NCBI GenBank assembly: GCA_013396915.1 | Contig: VWZL01000914.1 | Coordinates: 353,425-417,424 of the forward strand | Source: Stercorarius parasiticus | Taxonomy: Eukaryota; Chordata; Aves; Charadriiformes; Stercorariidae | Direction of reading: 5' to 3' | DNA length: 64,000 nucleotides | In this document: one piece after another, positions 14,401 through 29,400 of the stretch | Layout: every line of letters starts with the position of its first letter | Position numbering within the stretch: the first letter of the stretch is position 1 | The notes under the pieces: model-generated | Seen by the model: the letters and a program-made list of their open reading frames with translations, nothing else | Told to the model about the DNA's origin: nothing | The model's database searches: none | Translations under genes and position numbers: made by a program

Positions 14401-17400
14401 CATTGTAATTAACAGGAAAGCCACAAAGCTGGAATAAAATGTAAGTTGTGGGGGAGGGAAGCATTGCCTTCAAGAAAACTGCTTCCATACATAAACCCAA
14501 AATTATCAGTCCAAACAAGTGCAGCGTTTGGTGCAGTTCAAAATGCTCCTTTGTTTCTGGCATATATATTGAGGATGCACCAATTAGGGAACATGTGAAT
14601 CATCTGATCAACGTACAAGACTGAACGAAAATAAAAACTGGCATCATTCCCAATGCCCTTAAAAGGGCATTTCTTAAGATTTGTCTGGGTGGCTAGAATA
14701 CCAAACTAATCTTCTCTCAGTAGACTGCCCCAACAGGGCATGAAAAGACCTCAACTATGCCGCTTATAACTAGCAAAAGCAGATTAACATAAAAAAAAAA
14801 TATGCTGATGCTCTTGCTGTAAATCTGTCTCTATTTACTTCTTGTAGTCTGCACCTTGTGGCATCCTTCAAGGCCTTATACAAATAAACATAAGGAGGCA
14901 TTTTTGAGAGTGCACTGACCCAAGGTACCTGACAATGAGTGCTTGGAATCACATCCTTGCCAGCTGGCTGTAACTGAAAATGTAATGATTCAGCAGTTTA
15001 ATGGATCTTGAGTTTGGCAACAGTCCCCCTGTAAACATCTCTGGGGAAATAAAATAATACAGGCCCAAGACTCTGGCAGGTTCTATAATTGTTTGCTTCT
15101 GGCACAAACCCAGAAACAGCAGAAGCTCTAACTTAAGGCAAATATGGCTGTACAACGCTCTGACTCTCCAAGCAGGTTCTATTCAAAGCCCAAGGGTAGA
15201 ATGAACTTAGAACATGTCTGATGTTGAGACAAAGATACCAGGAAAGCATTCAGATGAAAAAGAGTGCTTAAATATTAAACTGCCTAAATCAATAATGCTC
15301 AGTTTCACAGGACAAGTCTTTTCTCTTGACATCTTTCTTTTTTAAACACCAAAGAGCAGGTTAAGTTTGTTTCAAGTTGAAATATGGCAGGTTATAAACA
15401 TCTGCCTTTGTTATTAAAATTTTAAAAATTGCTAAGAGACTGTACGAAAAAAAATGTCTGAAAAAGAGACAACAAATGAAGCTGTCAGCTACTGTGTGAT
15501 AATTATTAAAACATGAGATATTTGTATTATCTAACAAGTCTTGTAGCAAAATACCCACTGGAAAGGCAGAAAATGAAAGATGAGTTCCCAGCTCAGAGAC
15601 TCAGATGTTAGTATCTCTCAGATATTTTATGGAAATAAAATCCTAATTCTTAGCACTTTGACTTCCACTTTGCCCTTCTGTTCTGAACTTCCTCCGAAAT
15701 TTATACATACTAATAATATACAGATTTACATTGGAAGTAACGTAGCAGTGGGGAAAACCCAGTGGGACCTTTTCATTGGCTCTATGCCTGTGGAGTGCCA
15801 CCAGAGAGAGGGGCCATCCTGCGAGCCTCTACACAGGCATTCACTACTAGTGAGAATGAAGGAGCCAGCCCTCCTTCCAGACCACGGTATGTGGTCCCTT
15901 TATTTCCTATGCTCAACAGTGAGATGAATTTCAAAAGCTATACTTCATGGGCAATGTCAAAAGGCCATAACATATACAGAGAAACACAAAAGCTTGACTT
16001 GGGTAGATTATATTTGATATTTTACTTTCAGACTGCCTGTAGCTTGATCTGCCATCTACATACATTTATATCTAGGATTATTTTTTTTTTGTATCTTATC
16101 AAAAACAGTAATGGGATTCACTGACTTTTCTGAATTCACAACGGAAGGTTCTCAAGTACTGAAAATGTTTTCTATTTTAAGACTGACAATAGAACTCATT
16201 ATATTCCTTAGCCTTGTATATGTACAAACTGCGTTGCTGGGAGAAGTAGAAAAGCATCAAGTCACAAACGCAGCTGTGGTTTTTTGTTTAGGTTTTGTCA
16301 ATCACTTCTCATACCATGCAAGAGAAGGTATGAAGGGACTCCTATATCCACCAAGTTTCTCAAACATGTGGATACATAATTAAGCACATAATTAAAATGA
16401 AGTTACTAATTTATGAAAAAATTTTAGCTACTATGTCCCTCAAAACTGGAATTGCTATCTCTGATGCAAACACTTTCTAATAAAAGCACTTTATTTTAAT
16501 TTGGAAACAGACTAGAGAGCCAAAACATACAGGCATTTACAACCATGTATAGTACTTGAACATGTTCTTGTTCTTTATTCAGAGCACTGCCTCCTGACTC
16601 TTTCCATCACCAAACAGGTATCTTGAGAGATCCCCAAAAGCCCTTTTTGATTCTCCCTCCAAAAGCAATTATTATGCTTCATTGTTTGCCTAGATGCCTG
16701 GATAGCTACTCAACAGAAATTTGGAGCTTACAAAAATATTTCATGGCAGGTTTACTAGAGCTTATTAGCATGGAAAGATAATAAAAGAGCATGCTAAATG
16801 CTGTCTCATTGTTAATGGTTCTTCTATGGAATATTGAAAAAATAAAAATTACCTTCAGTAATTTCTCATAACCTGTTCATTACATTAGTTATCACAATGG
16901 TGAATACAATGACAAGCCAAGACTCCAGTAGCTTCTGAAATCTAAATGAAGGCAAGTTTTCATAATTCTCATTAAACGTGTCCACATTAATTTCTTTAAA
17001 GGGCTTTTAACAGTTCCAACTGAAGAGTTCTGCTGTAACAAATAAACTGAGGAAAGTAGTATAAACAATGAACTATGAGGACAGAAATGAAAATAATTCT
17101 GACTGTTGAAGCCTGTCACGGTTTTGGCTGGTACAGAGTTGACCTTCTTGCTCGCAGCTCACGGTGGTGCTGTGTTTTGGTGTTGATAACGTGCTAATGT
17201 TTTCGGTTGTTGCTAAGCCCTCAAGGCCTTTCTGCTCCTCATACTGCCCCAGTGAGTGGGCCGGGGGTGCACAAAAAGCTGTGAGGAGACACAGCCTGGA
17301 CAGCTGACTACAATTAACCAAAGGGCTATACCATACCATGTGACGTCATGCTCTGTATGTAAAGCTGGGGGAAAAAGAAGGAAGATGGGGATCTTCAGGG

Positions 17401-20400
17401 TGATGATGTTTGTCTTCCCAAGTAACCGTTACGCATGAGGGAGCCCTGCTTTCCTGGAGATGGCTGAATACCTGCCTGCTGATGGGAAGCAGCGAATGAA
17501 TTCCTTGTTTTGCTTTGCTTGAGTGTGTGGTTTTTGCTTTACCTATGAAGCTGTCTTTATCTCAACCCATGATTTTTCTCACTTTCAGTCTTCTGATTCT
17601 CTCTCTCATACCACCAGGACAGAATGAGTGAGCAGCTGCGTGGTCCTGGTTGCTGGCTGGGGTTAAACCACACAAACCCCATCCTTTATACTCTATTGGA
17701 CATACGATACAAAAGAAAAGACGAGTGCAATGAAGACTTTGTTACAGTGTTTTTAAACACAAAAAGTTTCACATCATGCCATTAAAACATCATTCTATAA
17801 AAAGGTACTGCCATCAGGAGAAGCTTTAACATGTAAATATTAGATTCCAATCCATATTGTTGTCCACAGGCAGGCAGAGCCAAACTGGCAGCACTACACA
17901 TCACCTCGAATCGACAAACTGCACAGCTTTTCCAGCTACCCAGCTGGTGTGTCGACAGCTCCATTTAATATTCTTGTCTAGTGATACAGCAAAGACCTCT
18001 CATGCCTATTTTTAAATGCACATTTTTAATATTCAATATAATGTTACTCTTTAACAAACTCTTTACTCCCTGCTTCTTTTATGAAGCTTCCCGTGGTCTT
18101 TAAAGGGATTGTTAACCAAAGAATGGATCACACTCTTTCTGCATGAGCAGATTCAGAAACACTCCATTAAACCTTTCAGTATTTAATATAAAGAGTAATC
18201 TCTCACCTCTGAGGAGATAAGCCAGTTGCTGAGTGATTAACTCTGGTGCCTCTTGAAGAATCTCTTTTACTACTATGGAGGAAGAAGATGCTTGTAGCTC
18301 CAGGCTGCCGTCACATTGCTCATCTGGATTGATGACTTTGACAACAGCTGATTCCAAACTTTTATCGTCACTATCAAGCAAATTTAAAAATTATATATAT
18401 TTTTCTTTCTAGATGCTTAGACAACCCAGTAAAACACTGCAAAAATATTTTTTTTAAATTCTGGACTATAACACTATTGTTATTGCTAGTTGAAGTCTGC
18501 TATAAAGATAAAGAAAGTCACAATGAAGTCCTAAAACCATAATTTTTTTAATGAAGTGTTCACAGTGGTTTCATTGCTTGATACATCACTAAGACTTAAA
18601 TGTTTACATTTCTATTATCAAAACCTTTATAATTTATAATTTGCATGAAAAATATTTCTACACGTACTGAAAATATCACTCTTTCTATAAAGGAGATTTT
18701 GGATTTTCCCCAGTGAACATTTTCAAAACTTACAAAAGTTCCCCTTTTTTTTTTTTTTTAATTTAGACACTTTAAGCTTCTGCTTCTAATAGCAATAACA
18801 AAGCCAAACTATATTTAATAATATAAAATGCTAATCATAATTCTTTAGAAGGAAGAAATGCAGGAAAGGATAGTAATAAACAAAAAGCAAATCTTATTGA
18901 TAATTTTTCTTTGAAAAAGTGACTGATGTACTGATCTGACTGCTGTTAAAGAATCAATACTTATAAAATTTATGCATGTCTCATTTTAGATTTTCCGTAT
19001 ATTTATTTTAATCTACAAATGCTCCAGCATGGGATGGAGCCATAGCACAACTTACCTTAAATGAATTTCTAAAGAGAGTTGGAAGTAAACAGCATCCTTG
19101 ATTGTGGGCAAGACAGGCAGACCATTATAAAGAGGCTTCCTATAAAAGATTCACTATAGGCTTGTAAATATTCCATCTTAGGGATGGGTATATGGACTAT
19201 GGTCTTCCATAGAGCAACTCTGAGCCTCTGGCACTGAGAACATCTGGAGACAAATGCTGTAGTTTGTATGGACTGCAATAATCTAGCAGCCATCTTAACA
19301 GTACATATGCAAGTGTGCTGGCCATCTCCGCATCAATGTGAGAGTCTTAATGCCTTTAGCAAAAGCTAACTAAGCAGCAGGAAAAGAATCTGATCTCTTA
19401 TTTGCTGGTCACAGGAAGCTTCCAGACTATTTAAATTAAATTAAAATATCTAATCTAAGTTGTGTGAAAATACAAGGTCCTTAAAAAAGGGAGCTCCATC
19501 AAAAGTGACAGAAAGATGACTATTTAGTTTGTTACATTTAATGGACATAATGGCAGACAAAATATATTTTAACTTCCTTTTTTTTTTTTTTGGCTGTGTT
19601 AATAGCAATACCAATATTAATGCAGGAAAAGTGTAAAATACAATTTTTAAAACAGCTCAAACCCACATAAGCCATCTTGCACATACAATGCAATACCTTG
19701 TCAGCATGTTGCTGTTTACAAGTGTTAAAGACAATTTCCCTTCAGCATTCAGCTGGTGCAAATTGATTTCATCTCGGAAGATATGGAATGACTCCGGGAT
19801 ATTCAGCTCCTCCAATATAAATCTTGTCTCTGTGAGGTAGCTAAAATCTCTTCTTGGTATGTTCAACACAGGTAAGCAAAGAACATCAGGAGGACTGACC
19901 TGTAACATAGGTGTGCATCTCTCAGAGTGGCATAAAGCAAGATCTGTTTTTTATTAGGAAGATGTTTTAACAGAATGAGCAATTAGAAACAGTCTGAGTT
20001 TTCTGTTTGGTTTCTTTTCCCCCCTTTTACTTAAATTTTTAAAAAATGTCTTTTGCTTTTTTCTTGTTCTTCTGTTTCTGTTTGCCTCCTACAGAATCAC
20101 TGGGAAACTAAGAAGGAGAAAGAATGATGTACAGGTTGATTTTTCTACTGCTATTGAATAAGCCAGCTTATACCCACTTACTAATTTTTGTATAAAAATA
20201 AATGTAGATTGTTCCTATTTAAAAACCTCACCGCTGATTATAACAAAGTCATTGTCCAGAATAACGTTTTTACAGTATGTTTTAATTGACTTAATAAGAT
20301 GCCTGTAACAACCTGGAACAAATGAGTTAAGACCACTCAGTCCATTTTTCCATTACCTTGTCTAGAAAGTAGGCATAGGCCAGAGTAGAAATGAGTGAAT

Positions 20401-23400
20401 CCAAATCACAGGATTTATTCCCAAGAACGACATGGACTTTCTCCAGGCGTTTGCTCCTGTTCTGTAACACATTAGAAGACAATTGCGATGAGTGACAACG
20501 GTGACAAAAAACAAAGCCCCATCACCAAAACTCTTCAAAAGAAAAGTTAAGTATCAGGTGTTGCCCTCAGTTGTGGTGATTTTCCCCACTGGAGGAAGGA
20601 ATGCACTTATTGTGGGACCAGGCATGTTTCCTTCACTTCACAGCACCCAAGAAAGCCAAGAAATCTGGGTTTCATAAGAGACCTCAGTTTAGAACCCAAA
20701 CGAGATCTAAACTGACAGCCCCTAGCAGCAAAGTAACAGACAAGCAGCTTCATGTATATGTGGAAAAAGCTTTTGAAAGCACCTCACAAATGGAAATACA
20801 CATAGCAAACTACATATACCAAGTCGTAATTTTACTTTTCCCTTTTTTCTTCTCTTGGCTGAAATCAGTAACTAGACAAAGTAAGTGGCTTTCACTCTGA
20901 CTCTTCAGAAGTTGAACGTGCCTCGTGAAGCACCGAGAGCTTTCAGTTGTTCTCACTTGCAAAGGGAACTGAGCCTGTTCTGCATTTAATAAAATTAGAA
21001 GCCTTCCAAACACGACGAAAAGAAAAGACAGACCAACTGTGTGAAAGCAAAATATTGCAGGAAAGTGCCTGCTGCCTTCACAATTGCACACACAAAATGC
21101 AAGGTGACGTTTTTCTCTTGTGCACGTCATTAATGTCAAGCTAGCTGCATGGAAACATTCCAGTTTATTTTCATGAGCTATGCTTCTTAATTTGAGAAAC
21201 ATATTTGACTGACAGTAAGTAGATGTAACAGAACCAAATATATGCAATTAACCATTTTTGTTGTTGTCGTATACAGGCTGATGTACTTTTTGCTACTTTG
21301 AATTAGGATTAAAATCTTAATCTTTCAAGAGAAGTACATATTTAGTATAATATCCTCAATAATTATGAATGTGAAATTTTTTTAAACCAACCTTTTCTCT
21401 CTGTGTCTAATCTTACCTCCATCTGGATATAAGGAAAGAATTTAGTTCTCTTTCCCTTATATGGAACACAGCCATCAAAATACCTTTGGGTAGTAAAACC
21501 AGGACACCTATTCTCCATTCCCTATGTACTAGGAAAGACACACAGCTTTCTGAAAAGTACAAAGTCTGGAACAGTTATGTTCATTTAAGCTGCAATAAGG
21601 CTTAAATGCAGCAATAAACTGTCTTCATTTTCCTCTTTTCAATATATTTTTTGTCACATTGTTCTTCTGTAGCATACATTTCTGATTGATCAGCCATCCT
21701 AAAGAATGAAAATAAAGTTCATGAGCTGATCCTTTTTCAGTATTATTCAGTGTACAGAAGTCTTTTTCTTTAGATACATCATAACTGCATAGCAAATGAC
21801 TCAACCCTGAAAAAGAAGGAAACTGAATGAAATGATAAATTGATTATTAAATCTACAAAGTCACCCACCTCTAGCAATACAGTGCAAACAGCAATACAAA
21901 AAATTTCAAGCCATCTGATGCTGCTCTGCAGCTACATATTTTGTACCTATAAAACCATTTGCTTCCTGTTGCTCATATTCCACAAAATCTGTCCCACGTA
22001 GAGCAAGGATCCTCAAAAGTCATCTGAATTTCAGTGGTGAATGTCAGACCTATTCATGTTAATAGGTACGTGAGTGTTTTCTTTTGAAAAATTAAGACAT
22101 TTTGTTTCTGAACCCTACGCTTGACTTCTGAAGAAATGAGAAAAGCATGGCTATAAAGAGCAGAACACAAAGAGAACACAGCGGAGCAAGAAAGCTCTGG
22201 AGACCATCTCTTCGTAATCCAAACAGGTCAGCTAGCCATCTGAGGACTGATTTTTTTTTAACTCCAGCACATCAGACTTTCATCAACGCATATGAACCAG
22301 AACAGACTGTGAAAGGACAGGCCATCTCCCTGGACTGTTCTCAAGAGCTTAACAAGAACTCTGACATGGAGCTTATTAAACAAAGTTTTTAATAGGACAG
22401 TAAGCAGACTAACAGGGAGAGGGTGTACTTCTTGGTCAGGCTGTAAACATACTATCCCTCCAAACAACTGCTGGTTTCTTCCAGAATATTTCTGCCTAAG
22501 ACAAATCTGCAGTCAAGGTAACCTACTAGCTACTGCCAACTCTCTCCCAAAGGAAAGGGAATGAAAACAAATTTCTAAAGGTGTTCAGGGGTTTCTGTTG
22601 CACACTGCCTTTCTCTGGTCACTCCAGAGAGGATATATTTCTGTTTTGTCCACTACAATTGGTTATTTTAATCACTGTGCCTCTCCCTGAGTAAGGATCT
22701 GTTCATTTGCACACAACGATGCCATTTCACTCCCTGATCTCTCATTTGTGACCTTTGGTAAACTGTTTTTGCTATAGCTTTTTTCTAATAAAATATGACA
22801 GCTTTTCTACTAATGTTAAAATACAAAGTCAACCTGTAAGACCTCTCAGTAAGTAATTCAAACTTCTATTTCACAGATTCCAAGGCAAAAACTGGCCAGA
22901 ACCAACAGCAAAGAAAGTCTGTACTTCACATTCTGACAATGTAAGACACACTGACAAGAGAAAAGTGATAGTCCACATGTTGTTTTACCAGTCTGAAGAA
23001 TTTTCTTTATTTAAAGAAGCATTAAAGCCTTCCAATACCAAATAATTTTTTAGCAAACTAATTATTACTAATAAAATAAATATGTAGACATACGTATTAA
23101 GAATGTGGAATACTTTTGGACAACTGAATCTTCCTGTAGTTCTGGGAACTCATGAAGTGAGTAAAACATAACAAAAACAACCTAAAATATCACTCCTAAT
23201 TAATACTAAAAGCACAAGAAGATGTTTGTTATTACTTTGCTGAATGAAATCCTCCATTTTCTGATCAAATATTGTTATTCATGCAAGTAATGCGTTCTCC
23301 CAAAGACAAGCTGGATTCAATGAACCCTATGGGTCCCTTCCAACTAAACATATTCTATGATTCTATGATACGTATCTAGAAAACAGCATAAATTTTATAT

Positions 23401-26400
23401 AGATAGAAATAGATCAGGCTTGTAGACAATCTGTGCCAGCCACAGTTGCAAGTCCCATCCTAGTATTTGCATCCACATAATATGTGCTGTCCCATTACAG
23501 GCAAAGTTAACAGGAAGATTAAAACCACCAGGCTAAGCAGCAACTCCCCTAAGCACACGGCTGTAATGCCAAACCATAGATCAGGAGCTACGGCCTGAGA
23601 GCTGTCACGTGCAAAACTGACCAGCCCTCGGCATCTACAGGGAAGCACATAAACCGGTACAGGCCATCCCTGACACAGCTCAGTACATTAATACTGAATT
23701 ATTTACCTTCCCATTCCCCAGTGACAACCACTAAAATAATTCAGTGACACATAAAGATCACACTTGTGTAACCTGTTCACACGGATAACATTTTCTACTC
23801 CAAGCACCTTTATTGTTTGAACTGGGCATTTATCTGATGTCAGAATCACAGACAATGTATTTATATTTTAATAGATTAATCAAGATGGCTATGCAGCATC
23901 TCCCCCACTCTATTTTAACACAGGAAACATTCTTGCACCACCACCACAGATGCTTTACCAAAAGCTTAGCGATGACCACAGTGTTACACAAGTGAGAGCA
24001 GGTTAAATGCTGCTTTATCCTGTGCTGGACAGACAATGTGAGATCTCTGTGTCAGGTAAAAGACTAACTCTGCCAAACTGCAGTGATAAAATTTGAATGC
24101 TACTGCAAACATTAATCTTAGCACAAATGGGTGCTGCCTACCAGTTCTAATATAGGACTACGAAAGCAACATTTTTAACCCTCAATCTGATTTGTAGTAT
24201 CTTAGAAGTTGTAGAACTCAGTACTTTCAGCATGACATCACTTCCTCAGATAATCATTACTGGCACAAAGACACCACCATCCATGGATAAAAATCATGAG
24301 ATACTCCTTCAGGAACAACCAGATCTTGTAGTCTATAGCCACAATGTTGCTTACTCCAACTTTAAAGCAACCAAAAGACAGCAAGAAGGATGGTACCGAT
24401 AAATCTGAAGTTATGTTAAGAGGAATAACTGAATAAATTGTTAAAAAAATATTTTCATATTGATTAAAATGTTATTTTAAGGTCAATGGAACCCTCAAAA
24501 CAACCTTTGTTTTCATCTTCCAGGGCTTAAATCCAAACTTCTTCGTAATAATGTAAACAGAACACTGCACAAAACAAGTGTTCCCTGTGACATGCTGCCT
24601 TTTTTGTGTATTTGGAACAAAGGTACACTATCCCTCTCAATTATTGTATCAGCTGGTGGTTTTCAAAGTGCATATAAAAGAAATGGCATTCTCTAGCTCT
24701 GGTGACATCTTCAGCTTTGACAGACTTATGTGGAAAGTTTCCTCTATTATGTTGGTACCACCTCTTCTGCAGCTGGGGAACTGTCTCCTCAGCTTCTATA
24801 GCTGCTCATGGTTCAGAGACCAACATGAAACAAGCATGACCTATTGTCTGGTTTTGTGACTTGATTTCTTATCTATTTTTTCTGGAAGATCACAGCATAA
24901 GATAGACCTTCCACTGACAGTCCTCACATGCTGTTTTAAAGACCAGTGATATCTTTTTTTTCACCTTTCCTGATCTCTGCTCTTCTATTCGCTAAGCGAA
25001 ATTTTGTTCTCTTCTCCTTCCCCTCTTGCAGGTCCAAGATATATGATTTCACCAGCATTTCCTCTCCTCATGTGTAGCTCCCTGAATGGCTTTTTGGTAT
25101 CTTACTACTACTTATTAATAATAACCGTCCAAACAGTATACTCTCCATAAAAGCATCCCTGAAGTATGCCCTCCCAGGGCCATCCAAGCTTACTCTTTAT
25201 CTTCCAGGTCTGAGACTGCTTCCTTGTCCATCATCTCAGATACAACCAGCCCACTGCTTTCTAATCAGACAGCTAGGACAAAAGCAGGCACATGGATGTG
25301 AGGCTTCCTCTTCCAGGTCTTTTCAAGCAAAGGCCCCAGCAGAGAAACGCACAAAGCTTTAGATCCATAAACTCCGTGAGGCTTAGCTGCAATGGGACTA
25401 AAATGTAATTAACTCCTGCAGCTACCACAGCTAAACCTGAGAGGAACCATGAACTCTCAATATCTCTAAGAATTACAAAATTTAAGAGGTTGATGATGAA
25501 ACTGGAACTCAGAAATTAAACTACCTAAGAGACCACTGATCTCTCTTAGTGCTGATGGGGCTGTTTAGCTAGATTAAAGGTAAATTGTAAAATGCATAAA
25601 CACTGGCTGTCTCTGATAAATGAGTTAAAGAAATGATATGTCATTCTCAGATAGCATCAGTCAGGATAACTCAATTCAGTTCAGACCTGCACAGATCAAC
25701 ATTCATTTATCATGCTCAAAAAAAGAAATTTATAGATATTAAGCTACTTCTGCAATCTAGTAAGAGATCTCTTCTGATACTTACAGAGAAGAAACTCTCA
25801 TATCTGCCCAGTTCTGTTGTCTTTAATTACATAAAAGGATTAGTACGGCAACTTTTATCTTTATGCAACTGTAGTCAAAAATACCTTTTACAGACTCTTA
25901 AATGCATCAAACAGCTGATTCATTCAAATATACTGCATATACTGACAACCAGGTTTGCAAAAAAATTTGGCTAGGACATACTACTACAATATCCCAGTCA
26001 AAAAATCACATTGCCTCTTCCTTTTTTCTTCTGTTAATACATAAAATGAAATGATATTCCAAGATAAATACTGAAGACTTTTTCTAGTATAAACAGGAAC
26101 CCCTACAAAACTCTCACTGTCTCAAGGCAAAAATTTTCGTTCTTTTCCTCCTCCTTCATGCACACCCTCCACACACAAACACAGACACATACACACAGCT
26201 ACACACAGCCTTGCTTTCTGAGACACTATTTTCTTTTTTCCTCAAATCTCAATGGATCTTCTGTCCTTCAACTGCAACGAACCCGCTGCATTTTGCTGCA
26301 TGGAATGAGACAATACTTGCCAAGGAGACCAGTTCTTTGAAGGAACGAGCTATATGGCTCAACAGAAGCATATTAATAAAGAAGAAGCTGCGGAGTCACA

Positions 26401-29400
26401 TAATAACATTGTGCCTGATGCAACGCTGAAAGCTTTTCCAACCTTGTGGCTGAAGTGCTAATAAGAGAGCATGGCTGCACAGACATACTTAGCTTTCCTG
26501 GAGATGCATGGGGAAAAAGCCTAACTACCTGGACTAAGGACAAGACAGTAATAAATATTGCAACTGAGATTTTAAGTTATTTACTTACATAAGAGAGGAT
26601 TTTTATACCTACTCAGTAGCCTTGGAAATGCACCTCCAACCCAGAGGTACAATTTATTGAGTAGTCATTTTGGAGTACATCCTGCATTTGCCTTATAGCA
26701 TCAGGCAGCATTATACTTCCACAGGCTTCAGGGCTTTTACGTTGATTATCCTTCTCCGTTGTCAAAGAAATGGCTTTACGCCAAGGCAAAGTTAATTTAA
26801 TATTTCATGCAAAGTTCAAGTTAGCTTAATATTTCATAAGTCTTTTCACAAGAAAGCTTTATACTGGCCTGGAAAGAAAAAAAAAAAGACGGTCTCTCAT
26901 CCTGATAAATCTTTGTTTTATCTTATTTTTGAGGACAGACGAAAACCTATTATAGTTCTCTGCCCCTGCAGTATCATATTTGTCATGTACAGTATGTAAT
27001 ATACATTCTAGTTTACTGTAATAGTTGTAAAATACATGAGTACATAGTGGATTCTTCCCTAAGGAACATAATTTAATAGAGAAAATTTCAAGCGTGCTAT
27101 ATTTTTATCACTACCTGTTGGATCTATATTGTACAATATTGCTTTACTTATGGATCTAAAAAAAAAGCTTTTAGAGCAAACATCAATCCCACTAGCAGAA
27201 AAAAAATAGAATAAAACAAAAGGGCAATTTTCTAAATCCACACCATCTGCTTTTGTATGGGAGACACAGCCTTACAGAAAAAGATAAACAAAAATGGAAC
27301 GGTCATAAAAATTCAATGCCACCCTCAGAAATGTTTGGCTAGGTATAAAATACCATCTGATACTTTGTGTTGAATGATGACAAAAGACTATGACTAGTGT
27401 GTAACAAAGACTAGGAGAAAGTCTTAGCACCTTAGTTGTCACGCATATAGAACTTACTTGAGCCCTAACTGCTACACAGATTTTACCCAGTCTTACCTGC
27501 ACTCCCCTCTCTGATGGTGACTGCACTTCCCACAGGAGGTTGAACATAGACTTGTTGAACAAGCATTATTGGTCCTCTGAAGCTAATACTTTAAAAGCAA
27601 TATTTAAGAGTCAAGAGCTTGCTAAAGATTTAAAAATTCCATTTCCCAAAATCCCACTGTTACGTAGAAGTATGCTGATCTTTCAAAATTAGTAATGGAA
27701 ATAAGGCAGGTTGATTATCTGGCATTTCAGCCAGACAACGAAGTCCTGTCCCCAGACTGCTCCTGGAATTTCCACAAGACAGGAGCTCTCTTTTCCAGTC
27801 ATTTCTAATCAAGAATTGGAATGGTCAGCTCTTGCTGCTGAGAATTCAATTCAATATTTCTGCATCACCAACAGCTCTGATTTGGCATAGAATCATAGAA
27901 TGTGTTGGCTTGGAAGGGACCTTTAAAGGTCATCCAGTCCAGCCCCCCTGCAGTAAGCAGGGACATCTTCAACTAGATCAGGTTGCTCAGAGCCTCATCA
28001 AGCCTGGCCTTGAATGTCTCCAGGGATGGGGCCTCCACCACCTCTCTGGGCAACCTGTGCCAGTGTCTCACCACCCTCATTGTAAAGAACTTCTTCCTAA
28101 TGTCTAATCTAAACCTACCCTGCTCTAGTTTAAAGCCATTACTCCTTGTCCTGCATTCTGCAGATAGACAAACTTCACGCTGTTCAAAAAAGAATTTCTA
28201 TCAACTGCAAACATCTACTATCTATTCTTTTTTAATTAATTTTACAGAATGTAACTGCATGCAAGACTGCTCTGCCTGTTCTTGAAATACCTTCTAACTT
28301 ATCACACACATTTATTCACATTGAGAAAAATAAAAATGAACACTGATTTCTACACATAATTTTCATTTGAAAAAGAATAGTTGGAGTAGTCAAATAATGC
28401 AGAGATGCCATTTAGATAGCCAAAGAAGCCAAAAGAAGCACCACAGAATTAAAAACATCAATCAAAATCTTGTTGGCTCCTTTTAAAATTAGATTTATTC
28501 CATCAATTGGTTTGGTGTTGATTTCCCACCACGTTTTATAAGCTTTACAGGTTCACACTCTCTTGCTTCACCAAATTTTTGCCTTTAGGGCCAACTTTTG
28601 AGACACCGCTTCTACTGGATCATGGGGTATAAGTATAAGGTATACCCAGTAGTATGTGGTCTTTAAAATGGGTCATAAATAGGGTACACATACGTGCCCA
28701 CATTCACACACGTTTCGGAAGCATGACTTTGGCACCACGTTTTGATACCAATTTTGCCGTTAAATCAAGATAAAACTTCCATTAAGTTGGACAGATATTA
28801 AATATTCTTTGTCTTAGGGAATTAAAGAAATCTAAGTTTTTATGATACAAGATCAACAAAGTGAGGAGGGGAAAAACTTATTTAAATGACCTTAGGCTCA
28901 GTAAAGATATCACATTGCTCTTCCTGCCAAGACAAAACAGGATATACTCTTGTATGGCTAAAAAAGGAAGATGTTCCCGGCAGAATGATTATTTAAGCTT
29001 GAATCAGCAGTACTTCAACAGCCTGACAATAGGATTCTCTATCACAGAAGTTACTAAAGTAAAAATCAAAGTTTCCCTCTTCCTTTTATGCTGCATTAAC
29101 TCATTTGTTGTTCAAATTAATGGGTTCTATGCAGAATTGATGCTCTCACCTAATAAATGAGTACCAGCAATACAACATTTCAGCTCTGCAAAAGAGCAAG
29201 TTATATTCCTATTCCAGGTTATCTTTAGTGTCTAAAGCCAGTCACAGCATGTCTTTGAATCTTCAGCTCAAGTTACACAACTCCTTCCCCACTTGCCACT
29301 TAACATGTAAAGGTGAGATTGGGATGCCTATCAGTTTACAGGACTTGATAATATTCATGTCCTTTAGGAATTGTTCAGTTTACTACAGGATCAAGGTGCC

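Larger units (their letters stand above)
9793..18206 (-). other. PRUNE2 intron 4
   Basis: 8,414 bp. It holds a CR1 tail (10222-10415), a compound microsatellite (11461-11548) and an antisense solo LTR (17114-17674). The rest, including a slightly GC-richer patch at 11640-12060, shows nothing I recognise. Confidence 0.9.

Noticed and set aside
20810..21247. 145-codon minus-strand frame about 350 bp upstream of PRUNE2 exon 2
   Set aside because: It ends in a stop before exon 2, matches nothing I know, and overlapping frames are open on the other strand too.
27832..28285. Two plus-strand frames of 91 and 100 codons
   Set aside because: Both are translations of the antisense strand of a CR1 fragment.
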